A model generated the notes under the pieces. The model worked only from the letters and a program-made list of their open reading frames with translations, had not been told where the DNA came from and did not search any database. Below are positions 1 through 6,137 of a stretch of DNA of 7,036 nucleotides, in pieces (positions within the stretch are counted from its first letter, which is position 1; every line of letters begins with the position of its first letter). The translations under genes were made by a program, and so were the position numbers. The stretch is from Fidelibacterota bacterium. Its GTDB lineage: Bacteria > Fidelibacterota > JAANXI01. The stretch is from NCBI GenBank assembly GCA_018263365.1, contig JAANXI010000037.1, forward strand, positions 22,201 to 29,236. The letters are read 5' to 3'.

Positions 1-1
1 C

Positions 2-742
2 GATGGTCTCTGGGATGTGTACAACGATTTTCACATGGGCAACGCCGCCGAACTCTGCGCCCGCGGGCATGACATCGGTCGGGAGGAACAGGATGAGTTC
101 GCAAAGATGAGTTATGAGCGGGCTATCGATGCACAGAAAAACGGACGTTTCAAGGATGAAATCGTCCCGGTGGATGTGCCGCAACGCAAGGGCGACCCTG
201 TGAGAGTCGATGAGGATGAGGAGCCGAAAAGAGCTAACTTTGATAAAATTCCGAAGTTGCGCCCGGCCTTTGATAAAGAAGGCACTGTCACGGCAGCAAA
301 TGCATCGAAAATCAACGATGGTGCAGCAGCGCTGGTTGTAATGGCAGCAGAGGTTGCCAAAGAGATGAGCGCGCCGGTGCTGGCGAGATTGCTGGGACAG
401 GCATCTGCGGCAAAAGCGCCGGAATGGTTCACGACCGCACCGATTGATGCAATTAATAAGGTGTTGGAGAAGACCAGACGGACGAAAGACTCTATCGACC
501 TGTTCGAGATCAACGAGGCGTTTTCTGTGGTGACGCTTGCAGCCAACAAAGAGCTGGATATCCCGCTGGACAAGATCAACGTCAATGGTGGCGCCGTGGC
601 GCTTGGGCATCCGATCGGAGCCAGCGGCGCACGGATTTTAACTACCTTGTTATATGCGCTCCAGCAGCGGAATCTGAAGACCGGCCTGGCCACACTCTGT
701 ATCGGTGGCGGAGAGGCCTCGGCGGTGGTCGTGGAGCGGTAA
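2..742 (+). CDS. Thiolase (acetyl-CoA C-acetyltransferase family), C-terminal part
   Basis: The reading frame is open from base 2, so the gene begins before the window; about 246 C-terminal residues of a roughly 390-residue enzyme are visible. Thiolases condense or cleave acyl-CoA and acetyl-CoA. The seen part holds the NEAF motif, the GHPIGASG motif (His codon 608-610) and the CIGGG motif (Cys codon 698-700). The spacing from Asn of NEAF to His is 32 residues and from His to Cys 30, the same as Asn316, His348 and Cys378 of the biosynthetic Zoogloea thiolase. The nucleophilic N-terminal Cys lies outside the window. NEAF rather than HEAF favours the acetyl-CoA acetyltransferase type. The GTG at 17 is internal (coding continues upstream as DGLWDV), not a start. 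Two other beta-oxidation genes follow downstream, after an interrupting GxxExxY gene. Confidence 0.93.
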   Translation, partial: DGLWDVYNDFHMGNAAELCARGHDIGREEQDEFAKMSYERAIDAQKNGRFKDEIVPVDVPQRKGDPVRVDEDEEPKRANFDKIPKLRPAFDKEGTVTAANASKINDGAAALVVMAAEVAKEMSAPVLARLLGQASAAKAPEWFTTAPIDAINKVLEKTRRTKDSIDLFEINEAFSVVTLAANKELDIPLDKINVNGGAVALGHPIGASGARILTTLLYALQQRNLKTGLATLCIGGGEASAVVVER

Positions 743-755
743 GGAATTACCAGAA

Positions 756-840
756 CTCTCGCAGAGGCGCAAAGGCGCAAAGAACAGCTGGGATAATATA
801 TGTAGTAGTTTTGCTTCGCGTCTTAGCGGCATTGCGAGAG
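756..840. repeat. Inverted pair of octamer arrays before the GxxExxY gene
   Basis: The left arm, 756-782, is three units of an octamer close to GCGCAAAG. The right arm, 814-840, is three units of CTTNGCGN followed by GAG. Read as reverse complements the two 27-bp arms agree at 21 positions, with 31 nt between them, so the transcript or single strand could fold into a long imperfect hairpin. Both arms have the outer terminus GCGAGAG (the left one reads CTCTCGC). The right arm recurs downstream of the gene and again near 6150. There is no U-run after it, so it is not a canonical intrinsic terminator. Confidence 0.8.
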
Positions 841-865
841 GTAAAGTTGCAAATCAAAAGTTAGG

Positions 866-871
866 TATAAT
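866..871 (+). promoter_or_regulatory. Possible -10 element of the GxxExxY gene
   Basis: A perfect TATAAT lies 5 nt before the ATG at 877. If used, transcription would start at about 878, giving a leaderless or nearly leaderless mRNA. No good -35 is found at 16-18 bp; TTGCAA at 847-852 is only 13 bp away. Weak call. Confidence 0.25.
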
Positions 872-876
872 TCTGC

Positions 877-1254
877 ATGACGGAAAATGAGATTTCAGGA
901 ATCGCAGTAGATCCCGCTTATCATGTTCATAAGCGGTTGGGTCCCGGTTTGCTGGAATCAGTATATGAAGAAATCATGTATTATGAGCTGACTAAGAAGA
1001 ATGTGGAGGTCCAGCGACAAAAAGTAATTCCAGTGGTATGGGAGGATCTGAAAATGGAAATTGGGTTCCGGGCTGATTTAATTGTCAATAAAAAGGTCAT
1101 CATTGAACTCAAATCCGTGGAAACTCTCGCTCCGGCTCATCCAAAACAGCTATTAACCTATTTGAAAATCACTGGACTAAAACTCGGGATATTGATGAAC
1201 TTCAACGAGGCGCTTATGAAAAACGGAATCAAAAGAGTAGTAAATGGATTGTAG
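877..1254 (+). CDS. GxxExxY family protein (PD-(D/E)XK nuclease-like fold)
   Basis: This 125-residue protein is a full-length member of the GxxExxY family, which belongs to the PD-(D/E)XK nuclease superfamily and has no firmly established role. The naming motif is Gly24, Glu27, Tyr30, in GLLESVY. The nuclease-like core is Asp67 (in FRADLIV), then Glu77-Leu-Lys79 (in IIELKSV), so the usual metal-binding and catalytic residues are all present. A QLLTYLK helix follows, and the C-terminus IKRVVNGL is typical. The ATG at 877 gives the normal family N-terminus MTENEIS. The Shine-Dalgarno is weak (TTAGG, 861-865, 11 nt away). Two sampled 60-nt stretches of the gene are about 38-42 percent G+C against 52 percent in a sample of the next gene. 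It sits between two acyl-CoA genes, framed by near-identical repeats, which suggests insertion. Nuclease activity is inferred from residues only. Confidence 0.9.
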   Translation: MTENEISGIAVDPAYHVHKRLGPGLLESVYEEIMYYELTKKNVEVQRQKVIPVVWEDLKMEIGFRADLIVNKKVIIELKSVETLAPAHPKQLLTYLKITGLKLGILMNFNEALMKNGIKRVVNGL

Positions 1255-1256
1255 TT

Positions 1257-1275
1257 CTTAGCGGCTTTGCGAGAG
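1257..1275 (+). repeat. Octamer repeat copy after the GxxExxY gene
   Basis: CTTAGCGG then CTTTGCGA then GAG. The 19 bp match 822-840, upstream of the GxxExxY gene, at 18 positions, the one change being A to T. The repeat begins 2 nt after the GxxExxY stop codon and ends 7 nt before the AGGAG of the next gene, so the gene is flanked by direct repeats. Confidence 0.85.
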
Positions 1276-1295
1276 AAACGAAAGGAGATAAAATT

Positions 1296-2153
1296 ATGGC
1301 GGATATTCAAACAATCGGCGTGATCGGCGCCGGTACTATGGGCAACGGTATTGCTCACGTATTTGCCCAGAATGGATATGATGTGCAGCTCATTGACGTG
1401 GAGCAGGAATATTTGGATCGGGCGCTCAGCACGGTTGAAAAGAATCTGGAACGGCAGGTAAAAAAAGAAAAAATCACCGAAGAAGAAAAGTCAACCGCAC
1501 TTGAACGAATCGCGACCTCTACTGATCTCCAATCGCTGGAGTCCGCTGATTTCGTGGTTGAAGCGGCCAGCGAAAACGAGGATATTAAATTTGATATCTT
1601 CAGCAAGATCGAAGAGATTACCGCGGACAACGTGATCCTGGCGACCAACACTTCCTCGATTTCCATCACCGAGATCGCCGCCCAAACCGCCCGGCCGGAT
1701 CAGGTTATCGGCATGCATTTCATGAATCCGGTGCCGGTGATGAAACTGGTGGAGATTATCAGCGGGCTGGCGACGTCCGAATTGACAGTTGATACCGTGA
1801 CGCAGCTTGCGGAATCCCTGGGAAAAACGCCGGTGAGCGTGCAGGATTATCCGGGATTTATCTCCAACCGGGTGTTGATGCCAATGATCAACGAAGCCAT
1901 TTACACGCTGATGGAGGGCGTGGCGGAGAAAGAGGCTGTCGACGAGATTATGAAACTCGGCATGGGGCATCCCATGGGGCCGATCCAACTCGCGGATTTT
2001 ATCGGACTGGACGTTTGCCTGTCCATCATGGAAGTGCTGTACGAGGGACTGGGCGATGACAAATACCGTCCGTGTCCGCTGCTGAAAAAGATGGTAGCTT
2101 CCGGCCGCCTGGGATGTAAATCCGGCCGGGGATTTTATGATTACAGCGGTTAA
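1296..2153 (+). CDS. hbd: 3-hydroxyacyl-CoA (3-hydroxybutyryl-CoA) dehydrogenase
   Basis: A 285-residue NAD(P)-dependent enzyme that interconverts 3-hydroxyacyl-CoA and 3-ketoacyl-CoA, in the cytoplasm. It has the normal length of the stand-alone short-chain family. The N-terminal Rossmann fold shows GAGTMG at residues 11-16 and Asp34 at the end of strand 2, which favours NAD(H). Catalytic residues are visible: Ser120 (NTSS), His141 (GMHFMNP), Glu153 and Asn191 (PGFISNR). They keep the same mutual spacing as Ser137, His158, Glu170 and Asn208 of human SCHAD. The C-terminal helical domain ends with the usual GRKSGRGFYDY-type motif, here GCKSGRGFYDYSG. The start is fixed by AGGAG at 1283-1287, 8 nt before the ATG. 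It precedes an acyl-CoA dehydrogenase and follows a thiolase, consistent with a short-chain beta-oxidation or butyrate-type operon. The alternative name is paaH/fadB2-like. Confidence 0.95.
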   Translation: MADIQTIGVIGAGTMGNGIAHVFAQNGYDVQLIDVEQEYLDRALSTVEKNLERQVKKEKITEEEKSTALERIATSTDLQSLESADFVVEAASENEDIKFDIFSKIEEITADNVILATNTSSISITEIAAQTARPDQVIGMHFMNPVPVMKLVEIISGLATSELTVDTVTQLAESLGKTPVSVQDYPGFISNRVLMPMINEAIYTLMEGVAEKEAVDEIMKLGMGHPMGPIQLADFIGLDVCLSIMEVLYEGLGDDKYRPCPLLKKMVASGRLGCKSGRGFYDYSG

Positions 2154-2157
2154 AACC

Positions 2158-2241
2158 GGAATAAGGTATATGGAATAAGGATTGACCGGGGACAATGGAC
2201 TCGTGACCAGTGACAACAATAACACAATAACACAATAACAC
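2158..2241. repeat. Three adjoining tandem arrays filling the hbd to acyl-CoA dehydrogenase spacer
   Basis: At 2158-2185 a GG-initial heptamer includes GGAATAA twice, 14 bp apart (2158-2164 and 2172-2178). At 2183-2217 there are five in-phase heptamers of consensus KGACNNN. At 2218-2241 there are three perfect copies of the octamer AATAACAC. Together they take 84 of the 107 nt between the two genes. The downstream Shine-Dalgarno (AGGA, 2250-2253) lies just beyond. Confidence 0.85.
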
Positions 2242-2260
2242 TATTTTTTAGGATATCACT

Positions 2261-3403
2261 ATGGATTTCACTCTTTCTGAAGAACACAAAATGATACAGA
2301 AGACAGCCCGCGATTTTGCGGAAGCTGAGTTACGCCACGATGCAATTGAGCGGGATGAGAAGGCGATTTTTCCCGAAAAGGCTGTGACCCAATTGGGTGA
2401 GATGGGCTTCCTGGGGATGATCACGCCGGAAAAATACGGCGGTGCAGGTTTTGATATGTTGAGTTACGTATTGGCCCTGGAGGAAATTGCCAGAGTTGAT
2501 GCCGCCACTTGCGTGATCATGTCCGTGACGAATTCGCTGTGCCAGTGTGTGATCACTACCTGGGGTAACGAAGAGCAGAAACAGAAATATCTCGTGCCGC
2601 TGGCCAGGGGGGAAAAACTCGGTGCGTATGCTCTGAGCGAGCCGCAGTCCGGTTCCGATGCCTCGAACATGCGGGCGTTTGCGGAGAAAAAGGGCGATCA
2701 TTACATCCTGAACGGAACGAAGAATTGGGTCACGAACGGAAAGAGCGCCGATACGTATGTCGTATTTGCGCTCACCGAAAAGGGCGTCGGCCATAAGGGA
2801 GTTTCAGCGTTTATCGTTGAGCGTGATTTCGACGGATTCACCACAGGCAAAAAAGAGGATAAACTGGGCATCCGGAGTTCCGACACCTGCGAATTGATCT
2901 TCGACGACTGCAAAATCCCGGCGGAAAACCTGCTCTGGGAAGAGGGCAGGGGATTTAAAATTGCCATGGGCACGCTGGATGGCGGTCGTATCGGTATCGC
3001 CGCGCAGGCGCTGGGCATCGGTCAGGCAGCGCTGGATAAATCGCTGAAATACTCCAAAGAACGGGAACAGTTCAACCGGCCGATTTCCGATTTCCAGGCC
3101 ATCCAGTTCAAGCTGGCGGAGATGGCGACCGAACTCGACGCCGCCAGACTCCTGACCTGCCGCGCCGCCCGAATGAAAGACAGGGGTGAGCCGGTGACGA
3201 AGGAAGCCGCAATGGCCAAGTACTATGCCGGAGATACTGCCATGCGCGCCGCAAATGAAGCGGTGCAAATCCATGGCGGTTATGGTTATATTACCGAATA
3301 CGAGGTTGAGCGACTGATGCGGGATGCGAAGATCACGCAAATTTATGAAGGCACGAATGAAATACAGCGCGTTGTGATTGCCCGGCAATTGCTGAGAGAG
3401 TAA
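2261..3403 (+). CDS. Short-chain-type acyl-CoA dehydrogenase
   Basis: A 380-residue FAD flavoenzyme that oxidises acyl-CoA to trans-2-enoyl-CoA and passes electrons to electron-transfer flavoprotein. The length and the three-part architecture (N-terminal helices, beta domain, C-terminal helices) are those of the SCAD/butyryl-CoA dehydrogenase family. The first family signature is seen as YALSEPQSGSD, the second as QIHGGYGYITEYEVERLMRD. The catalytic base is Glu363 in QIYEGTNEIQR, the SCAD/MCAD position. Isovaleryl-CoA dehydrogenases carry the base elsewhere and lack it here, so a leucine-specific enzyme is unlikely. AGGA at 2250-2253 lies 7 nt before the ATG. Straight-chain C4 substrates are likely, but 2-methylacyl-CoA cannot be excluded. 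No etfAB is in the window. Confidence 0.95.
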   Translation: MDFTLSEEHKMIQKTARDFAEAELRHDAIERDEKAIFPEKAVTQLGEMGFLGMITPEKYGGAGFDMLSYVLALEEIARVDAATCVIMSVTNSLCQCVITTWGNEEQKQKYLVPLARGEKLGAYALSEPQSGSDASNMRAFAEKKGDHYILNGTKNWVTNGKSADTYVVFALTEKGVGHKGVSAFIVERDFDGFTTGKKEDKLGIRSSDTCELIFDDCKIPAENLLWEEGRGFKIAMGTLDGGRIGIAAQALGIGQAALDKSLKYSKEREQFNRPISDFQAIQFKLAEMATELDAARLLTCRAARMKDRGEPVTKEAAMAKYYAGDTAMRAANEAVQIHGGYGYITEYEVERLMRDAKITQIYEGTNEIQRVVIARQLLRE

Positions 3404-3433
3404 AAAGAGAATATGAGTTGTTAAGGTAAAAAA

Positions 3434-3523
3434 TACTGCGTATTACGTATTACATAGATGGCCTAGGTGCTATTCAACAAGAGATTTGCAAGTGAGTTTT
3501 CACGTAATACGCACCGCGCAACA
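3434..3523. repeat. Inverted heptamer arrays between acyl-CoA dehydrogenase and leucine dehydrogenase
   Basis: At 3434-3461 four heptamers begin with TA (TACTGCG, TATTACG and variants). At 3503-3523 three heptamers of the same family lie in the opposite orientation (CGTAATA, CGCACCG and a variant). A perfect 12-bp inverted repeat, TGCGTATTACGT at 3437-3448 against 3502-3513, joins them, with 53 nt between. No U-run follows, so it is not a typical terminator. Confidence 0.8.
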
Positions 3524-3533
3524 CGGAAGAAAA

Positions 3534-3557
3534 CACATGAACACTCGAATACTTTTT
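3534..3557 (+). repeat. Octamer array CACNYGAA, copy 1
   Basis: Three units in phase: CACATGAA, CACTCGAA and a degenerate third starting TACT. A related array lies at 6263-6286. The 15-mers 3539-3553 and 6268-6282 match at 13 positions. Confidence 0.55.
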
Positions 3558-3580
3558 AACTGAAGAGGGAGAGAAATGGC

Positions 3581-4684
3581 ATGGGTATTTTTGCTGATAT
3601 CGAAAAGCGGGATCACGAACAAGTCGTATTTTGCAGCGATAAGGAATCAGGATTGCGGGCCATCATCAGTATCCATGATACCACCCTCGGGCCGTCGCTG
3701 GGCGGCTGCCGGATGTGGAATTACGCCAGCGAAGAAGAGGCGCTGCGGGACGTTCTGCGGCTCTCCCGCGGTATGACTTACAAGGCATCCATTGCCGGAC
3801 TGAACTTAGGCGGCGGGAAATCAGTGATTATCGGCAATTCCAAGACCGATAAAAACGAGATGCTGTTTCGCTCTTTCGGGCGATTTGTTGAAGGACTGGG
3901 CGGCCGGTATATCACGGCAGAAGATGTAGGGACATCGGTCAAAGATATGGAATGGGTGCGGACGGAAACGAAGTACGTCACCGGCATTGCACAGGCTCAC
4001 GGCGGCAGCGGTGACCCGTCCCCGGTCACCGGGCTGGGCGTTTTTACCGGCGTCAAAGCGTGCGCCAACCGGGTGTACGGGCCCGATTCACTGGCCGGAA
4101 AAAAGGTGAGCGTCCAGGGACTGGGCCACGTGGGACAAAATCTGGTGGAACGCCTGGTTAACGACGGAGCAAAAGTATATGTCACCGATATCGAGGAGGA
4201 GAAAGTCTCTGCGGTCGTCAACGAATTCGGAGTCGAAGCTGTTTCCACCGATGAGATCTATGGTCTGGATGTGGATATTTTCTCCCCGTGCGCTTTGGGC
4301 GCAATTATCAACGATGAGACGATTCCGCAGCTCAAATGCGATATCGTCGCCGGGGGCGCGAACAACCAGCTGGAAGACGAATCCAAACACGGACATGTAC
4401 TCAAGGAAAATGGGATTCTTTACGCCCCGGATTATGCGATCAACGCCGGCGGGCTCATCAACGTATACAACGAACTCGAAGGGTACAACCGGGAGCGGGC
4501 GCTGCGCCAGGCTGAGGGCATCTATGATATTTTGATGGATATTTTCGACCGGGCGGAAGATGAGGATATCCCCACGCATTATGCTTCCAACCGGGTAGCG
4601 GAGGATCGCATCAATAACATCGGACGGATTAAAAATATTTACGTCGGCCATCAGACAGGCGTGAATCCGGACAATCGCCGGTAA
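3581..4684 (+). CDS. ldh: Leucine dehydrogenase (Glu/Leu/Phe/Val dehydrogenase family)
   Basis: A 367-residue cytoplasmic NAD-dependent amino-acid dehydrogenase that deaminates leucine, and usually valine and isoleucine, to the 2-oxoacid. It aligns along its whole length with Bacillus leucine dehydrogenase from memory: residues 32-42 read HDTTLGPSLGG, and the catalytic residues Lys68 (MTYK), Lys80 (LGGGK) and Asp115 (AEDVG) fall at the same numbers as in the Bacillus enzyme. The NAD-binding domain shows GLGHVG at 180-185 and Asp203 at the end of strand 2. The motifs GGANNQL and APDYAINAGG follow. GAGGGAGAG at 3565-3573 is placed correctly for ATG 3581; the ATG at 3576 is out of frame and too close to it. 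The gene lies behind acyl-CoA genes, suggesting branched-chain amino-acid catabolism. The Bacillus gene is also called bcd or yqiT. Confidence 0.94.
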   Translation: MGIFADIEKRDHEQVVFCSDKESGLRAIISIHDTTLGPSLGGCRMWNYASEEEALRDVLRLSRGMTYKASIAGLNLGGGKSVIIGNSKTDKNEMLFRSFGRFVEGLGGRYITAEDVGTSVKDMEWVRTETKYVTGIAQAHGGSGDPSPVTGLGVFTGVKACANRVYGPDSLAGKKVSVQGLGHVGQNLVERLVNDGAKVYVTDIEEEKVSAVVNEFGVEAVSTDEIYGLDVDIFSPCALGAIINDETIPQLKCDIVAGGANNQLEDESKHGHVLKENGILYAPDYAINAGGLINVYNELEGYNRERALRQAEGIYDILMDIFDRAEDEDIPTHYASNRVAEDRINNIGRIKNIYVGHQTGVNPDNRR

Positions 4685-4714
4685 CAACATCTTTGGAAAG
4701 CAGCGGATAAAAAT

Positions 4715-5143
4715 ATGCAGGGTCGTCGCGAGGCGCGGGAATGTGTGCTGAAAGCGTTATACGCACAGGAGTTCACCGAAGAGCGCATTGAGCAGGTGGT
4801 TGAGGATACCATGGATCGCGAAGAGCTCCAGAAGGATGCTCATGAGTTCTGCCGTGAACTTGCGCTCAAAACCCATGTGAACGCGAAAAAATTCGATGAG
4901 ATGATCAAGGGGAAATCCGAGCACTGGGAGTTCGATCGTATTGCTGTAATCGACCGGCTGGTGCTGCGCATGGCCATCTGCGAGCTGCTGCATTTCGACG
5001 ATGTCCCTCCGAAGGTGAGTATCTCCGAAGCCATCGAAATTGCCAAGGATTACAGTACGGAGAACAGCGGCAGTTTCGTCAACGGTATTTTGGATTCCAT
5101 CCTCAACGATTTGAAAAACGAAGGCCGGGTGTTCCTCGAATAG
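4715..5143 (+). CDS. nusB: Transcription antitermination factor NusB
   Basis: A 142-residue all-helical RNA-binding protein of normal NusB length. NusB pairs with ribosomal protein S10 (NusE) on boxA RNA and supports antitermination of rRNA transcription. Seen motifs are the N-terminal RREARECVLKALYAQEF helix, which carries the RNA-binding arginines, then WEFDRIAVIDRLVLRMAICEL and the very typical PPKVSISEAIEIAKDY, and the C-terminal SGSFVNGILDSIL. The start ATG lies 30 nt after the leucine dehydrogenase stop, with a modest GGAT at 4705-4708 as ribosome site. The gene is not next to ribH or other riboflavin genes, where nusB is often found. It probably shares a transcript with the dehydrogenase gene before it and the phosphoesterase gene after it. 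Confidence 0.94.
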   Translation: MQGRREARECVLKALYAQEFTEERIEQVVEDTMDREELQKDAHEFCRELALKTHVNAKKFDEMIKGKSEHWEFDRIAVIDRLVLRMAICELLHFDDVPPKVSISEAIEIAKDYSTENSGSFVNGILDSILNDLKNEGRVFLE

Positions 5144-5146
5144 CCC

Positions 5147-5863
5147 ATGAGAATCGCCCTCCTGTCAGACATGCACGCAAATCGCCAGGGCCTGGATGCG
5201 GCGCTGCAAGCGCTGCAGTCCAGAGATGTGGATACGATCTGGAGTCCCGGCGATTTTGTGGACTACGGCGCCGATCCGGGATACATCCTCGACTGGGCGA
5301 TGGACAACGTCGAGTATTCAGTGCTCGGCAACCACGATGCGGTAGTGGTCGGCAAGGAATCGCCTCAGTACTTCAACAAATACGCCAAACAGGCCATCCC
5401 GTACACTCAGAAACAGCTCACCGGGAAGCATAAAGAGTGGCTGAGTACGCTCCCGTACGTCGAAGTCAACGATGGCATTCGGTTAGTACATGCCTCGCCG
5501 GGTGCGCCGGCAGACTGGACGTACATTATGAGCCCGTCCCATGCCCTGCATTTCTTTGATCTCTTCTCCGAGCAGGTCTGCATTTTCGGTCATACCCACG
5601 TGCAGGTGATTTATGATTCCGACGGCGGCGTGCACTTTGATTCTGAGGTGGCGTTGGAGGACGGCGTGCAGTACCTGGTCAATCCCGGCAGCACCGGCCA
5701 GCCCAGGGACGGCGATCCGCGCTGGGGATGTGCCGTGTACGATACGGAGGAGAATACCATCGAACTCCTGCGCGGCGGCTACGATATTTATGCGGCAGCG
5801 GCAGCTATCCGCCAGGCGAATTTACCGGAATTCCTGGCATCCCGGTTGTTCCAGGGGCGGTGA
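5147..5863 (+). CDS. Calcineurin-like metallophosphoesterase (YfcE/DevT-like)
   Basis: A 238-residue protein of the dinuclear-metal phosphoesterase superfamily. All metal-ligand motifs are visible in order: SDMHAN (Asp8, His10), GDFVDYG (Asp36), GNHD (Asn62, His63, Asp64), VHAS (His115) and GHTH (His149, His151). NPGSTGQPRDGDP near residue 186 is also typical of the small bacterial phosphodiesterase subgroup. There is no signal peptide or membrane segment, so it should be cytoplasmic. The natural substrate cannot be told from the sequence; phosphodiester hydrolysis is the family expectation. Small departures from the commonest form are Ala11 instead of Gly in SDxHGN and Asp39 instead of Gly in GDxVGYG. 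The ATG is only 3 nt after the nusB stop and no clear Shine-Dalgarno precedes it, so translational coupling with nusB is likely. Confidence 0.93.
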   Translation: MRIALLSDMHANRQGLDAALQALQSRDVDTIWSPGDFVDYGADPGYILDWAMDNVEYSVLGNHDAVVVGKESPQYFNKYAKQAIPYTQKQLTGKHKEWLSTLPYVEVNDGIRLVHASPGAPADWTYIMSPSHALHFFDLFSEQVCIFGHTHVQVIYDSDGGVHFDSEVALEDGVQYLVNPGSTGQPRDGDPRWGCAVYDTEENTIELLRGGYDIYAAAAAIRQANLPEFLASRLFQGR

Positions 5864-5880
5864 GAGTGCCGCGAGCATTG

Positions 5881-5940
5881 CCGCAAATACCGCAGTCAAC
5901 GGATTCGTCGAAGCCGTAATGTCCGCCGATTCCGCTGATT
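5881..5940. repeat. Degenerate 9-mer units, CCGCNNNNA/T family
   Basis: CCGCAAATA and CCGCAGTCA are adjacent at 5881-5898. CCGCCGATT and CCGCTGATT are adjacent at 5923-5940, differing by one base. They begin 17 nt after the phosphoesterase stop codon. Confidence 0.6.
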
Positions 5941-5950
5941 AAAACCTGTC

Positions 5951-5968
5951 CACGAATTACACGAATTA
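5951..5968 (+). repeat. Perfect tandem 9-mer CACGAATTA, two copies
   Basis: CACGAATTA occurs at 5951-5959 and 5960-5968, and a decayed third copy (CACAAATAG) starts at 5970. This is a different sequence family from the 9-mers just upstream. Confidence 0.7.
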
Positions 5969-6010
5969 TCACAAATAGATTTGTATTGAAAAACAAAGGG
6001 AATTGGGATT

Positions 6011-6045
6011 CAGTCGGCAATAGGCAATTGGCAGGCGGCAGTTGG
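6011..6045 (+). repeat. Heptamer array CARKNGG, five copies
   Basis: Five heptamers in exact phase, each starting CA and ending GG (for example CAATTGG at 6025-6031 and CAGTTGG at 6039-6045). Positions 4-5 vary most. Exact 7-bp phase with degenerate units recalls the short tandemly repeated heptamers described in filamentous cyanobacteria, but the unit sequence differs. Confidence 0.8.
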
Positions 6046-6092
6046 CACTTCGCTCCGGAGGTCAGTTAAAACACCAAAAACAGCAAAAAATG

Positions 6093-6122
6093 AACCGCGA
6101 ATACCCGCAAATGAACGCAAAT
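6093..6122 (+). repeat. Decamer array, three copies
   Basis: Three 10-mers in phase with consensus NNMCGCRAAT: AACCGCGAAT (6093-6102), ACCCGCAAAT (6103-6112) and GAACGCAAAT (6113-6122), then a shortened AGCAAAT. Confidence 0.75.
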
Positions 6123-6137
6123 TAGCAAATATTTTCT

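Noticed and set aside
112..780. Minus-strand open frame opposite the thiolase
   Set aside because: Antisense shadow of a gene with intact catalytic motifs; low-complexity Ser/Ala-rich translation.
1491..2225. Long minus-strand open frame across hbd
   Set aside because: It is the antisense shadow of a clear dehydrogenase gene; the translation is His- and Arg-rich with no recognisable domain.
2804..3388. Minus-strand open frame across the acyl-CoA dehydrogenase gene
   Set aside because: Antisense shadow; the sense strand carries both family signatures and the catalytic Glu.
3576..3776. ATG at 3576 as a gene start
   Set aside because: It is out of frame with leucine dehydrogenase and too close to the ribosome site; 3581 gives the family N-terminus.
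5900..5916. Palindrome-like CGGATTCG/CGAAGCCG as a terminator
   Set aside because: The loop is too short, an A-G mismatch interrupts the stem and no U-run follows.
5613..5942. Overlapping + strand open frame at the phosphoesterase end
   Set aside because: It runs in another frame through conserved GHTH-domain coding sequence and ends in repeats.
5805..6020. Small minus-strand open frame over the repeat cluster
   Set aside because: Its coding potential comes from the tandem arrays; no ribosome site and no domain.
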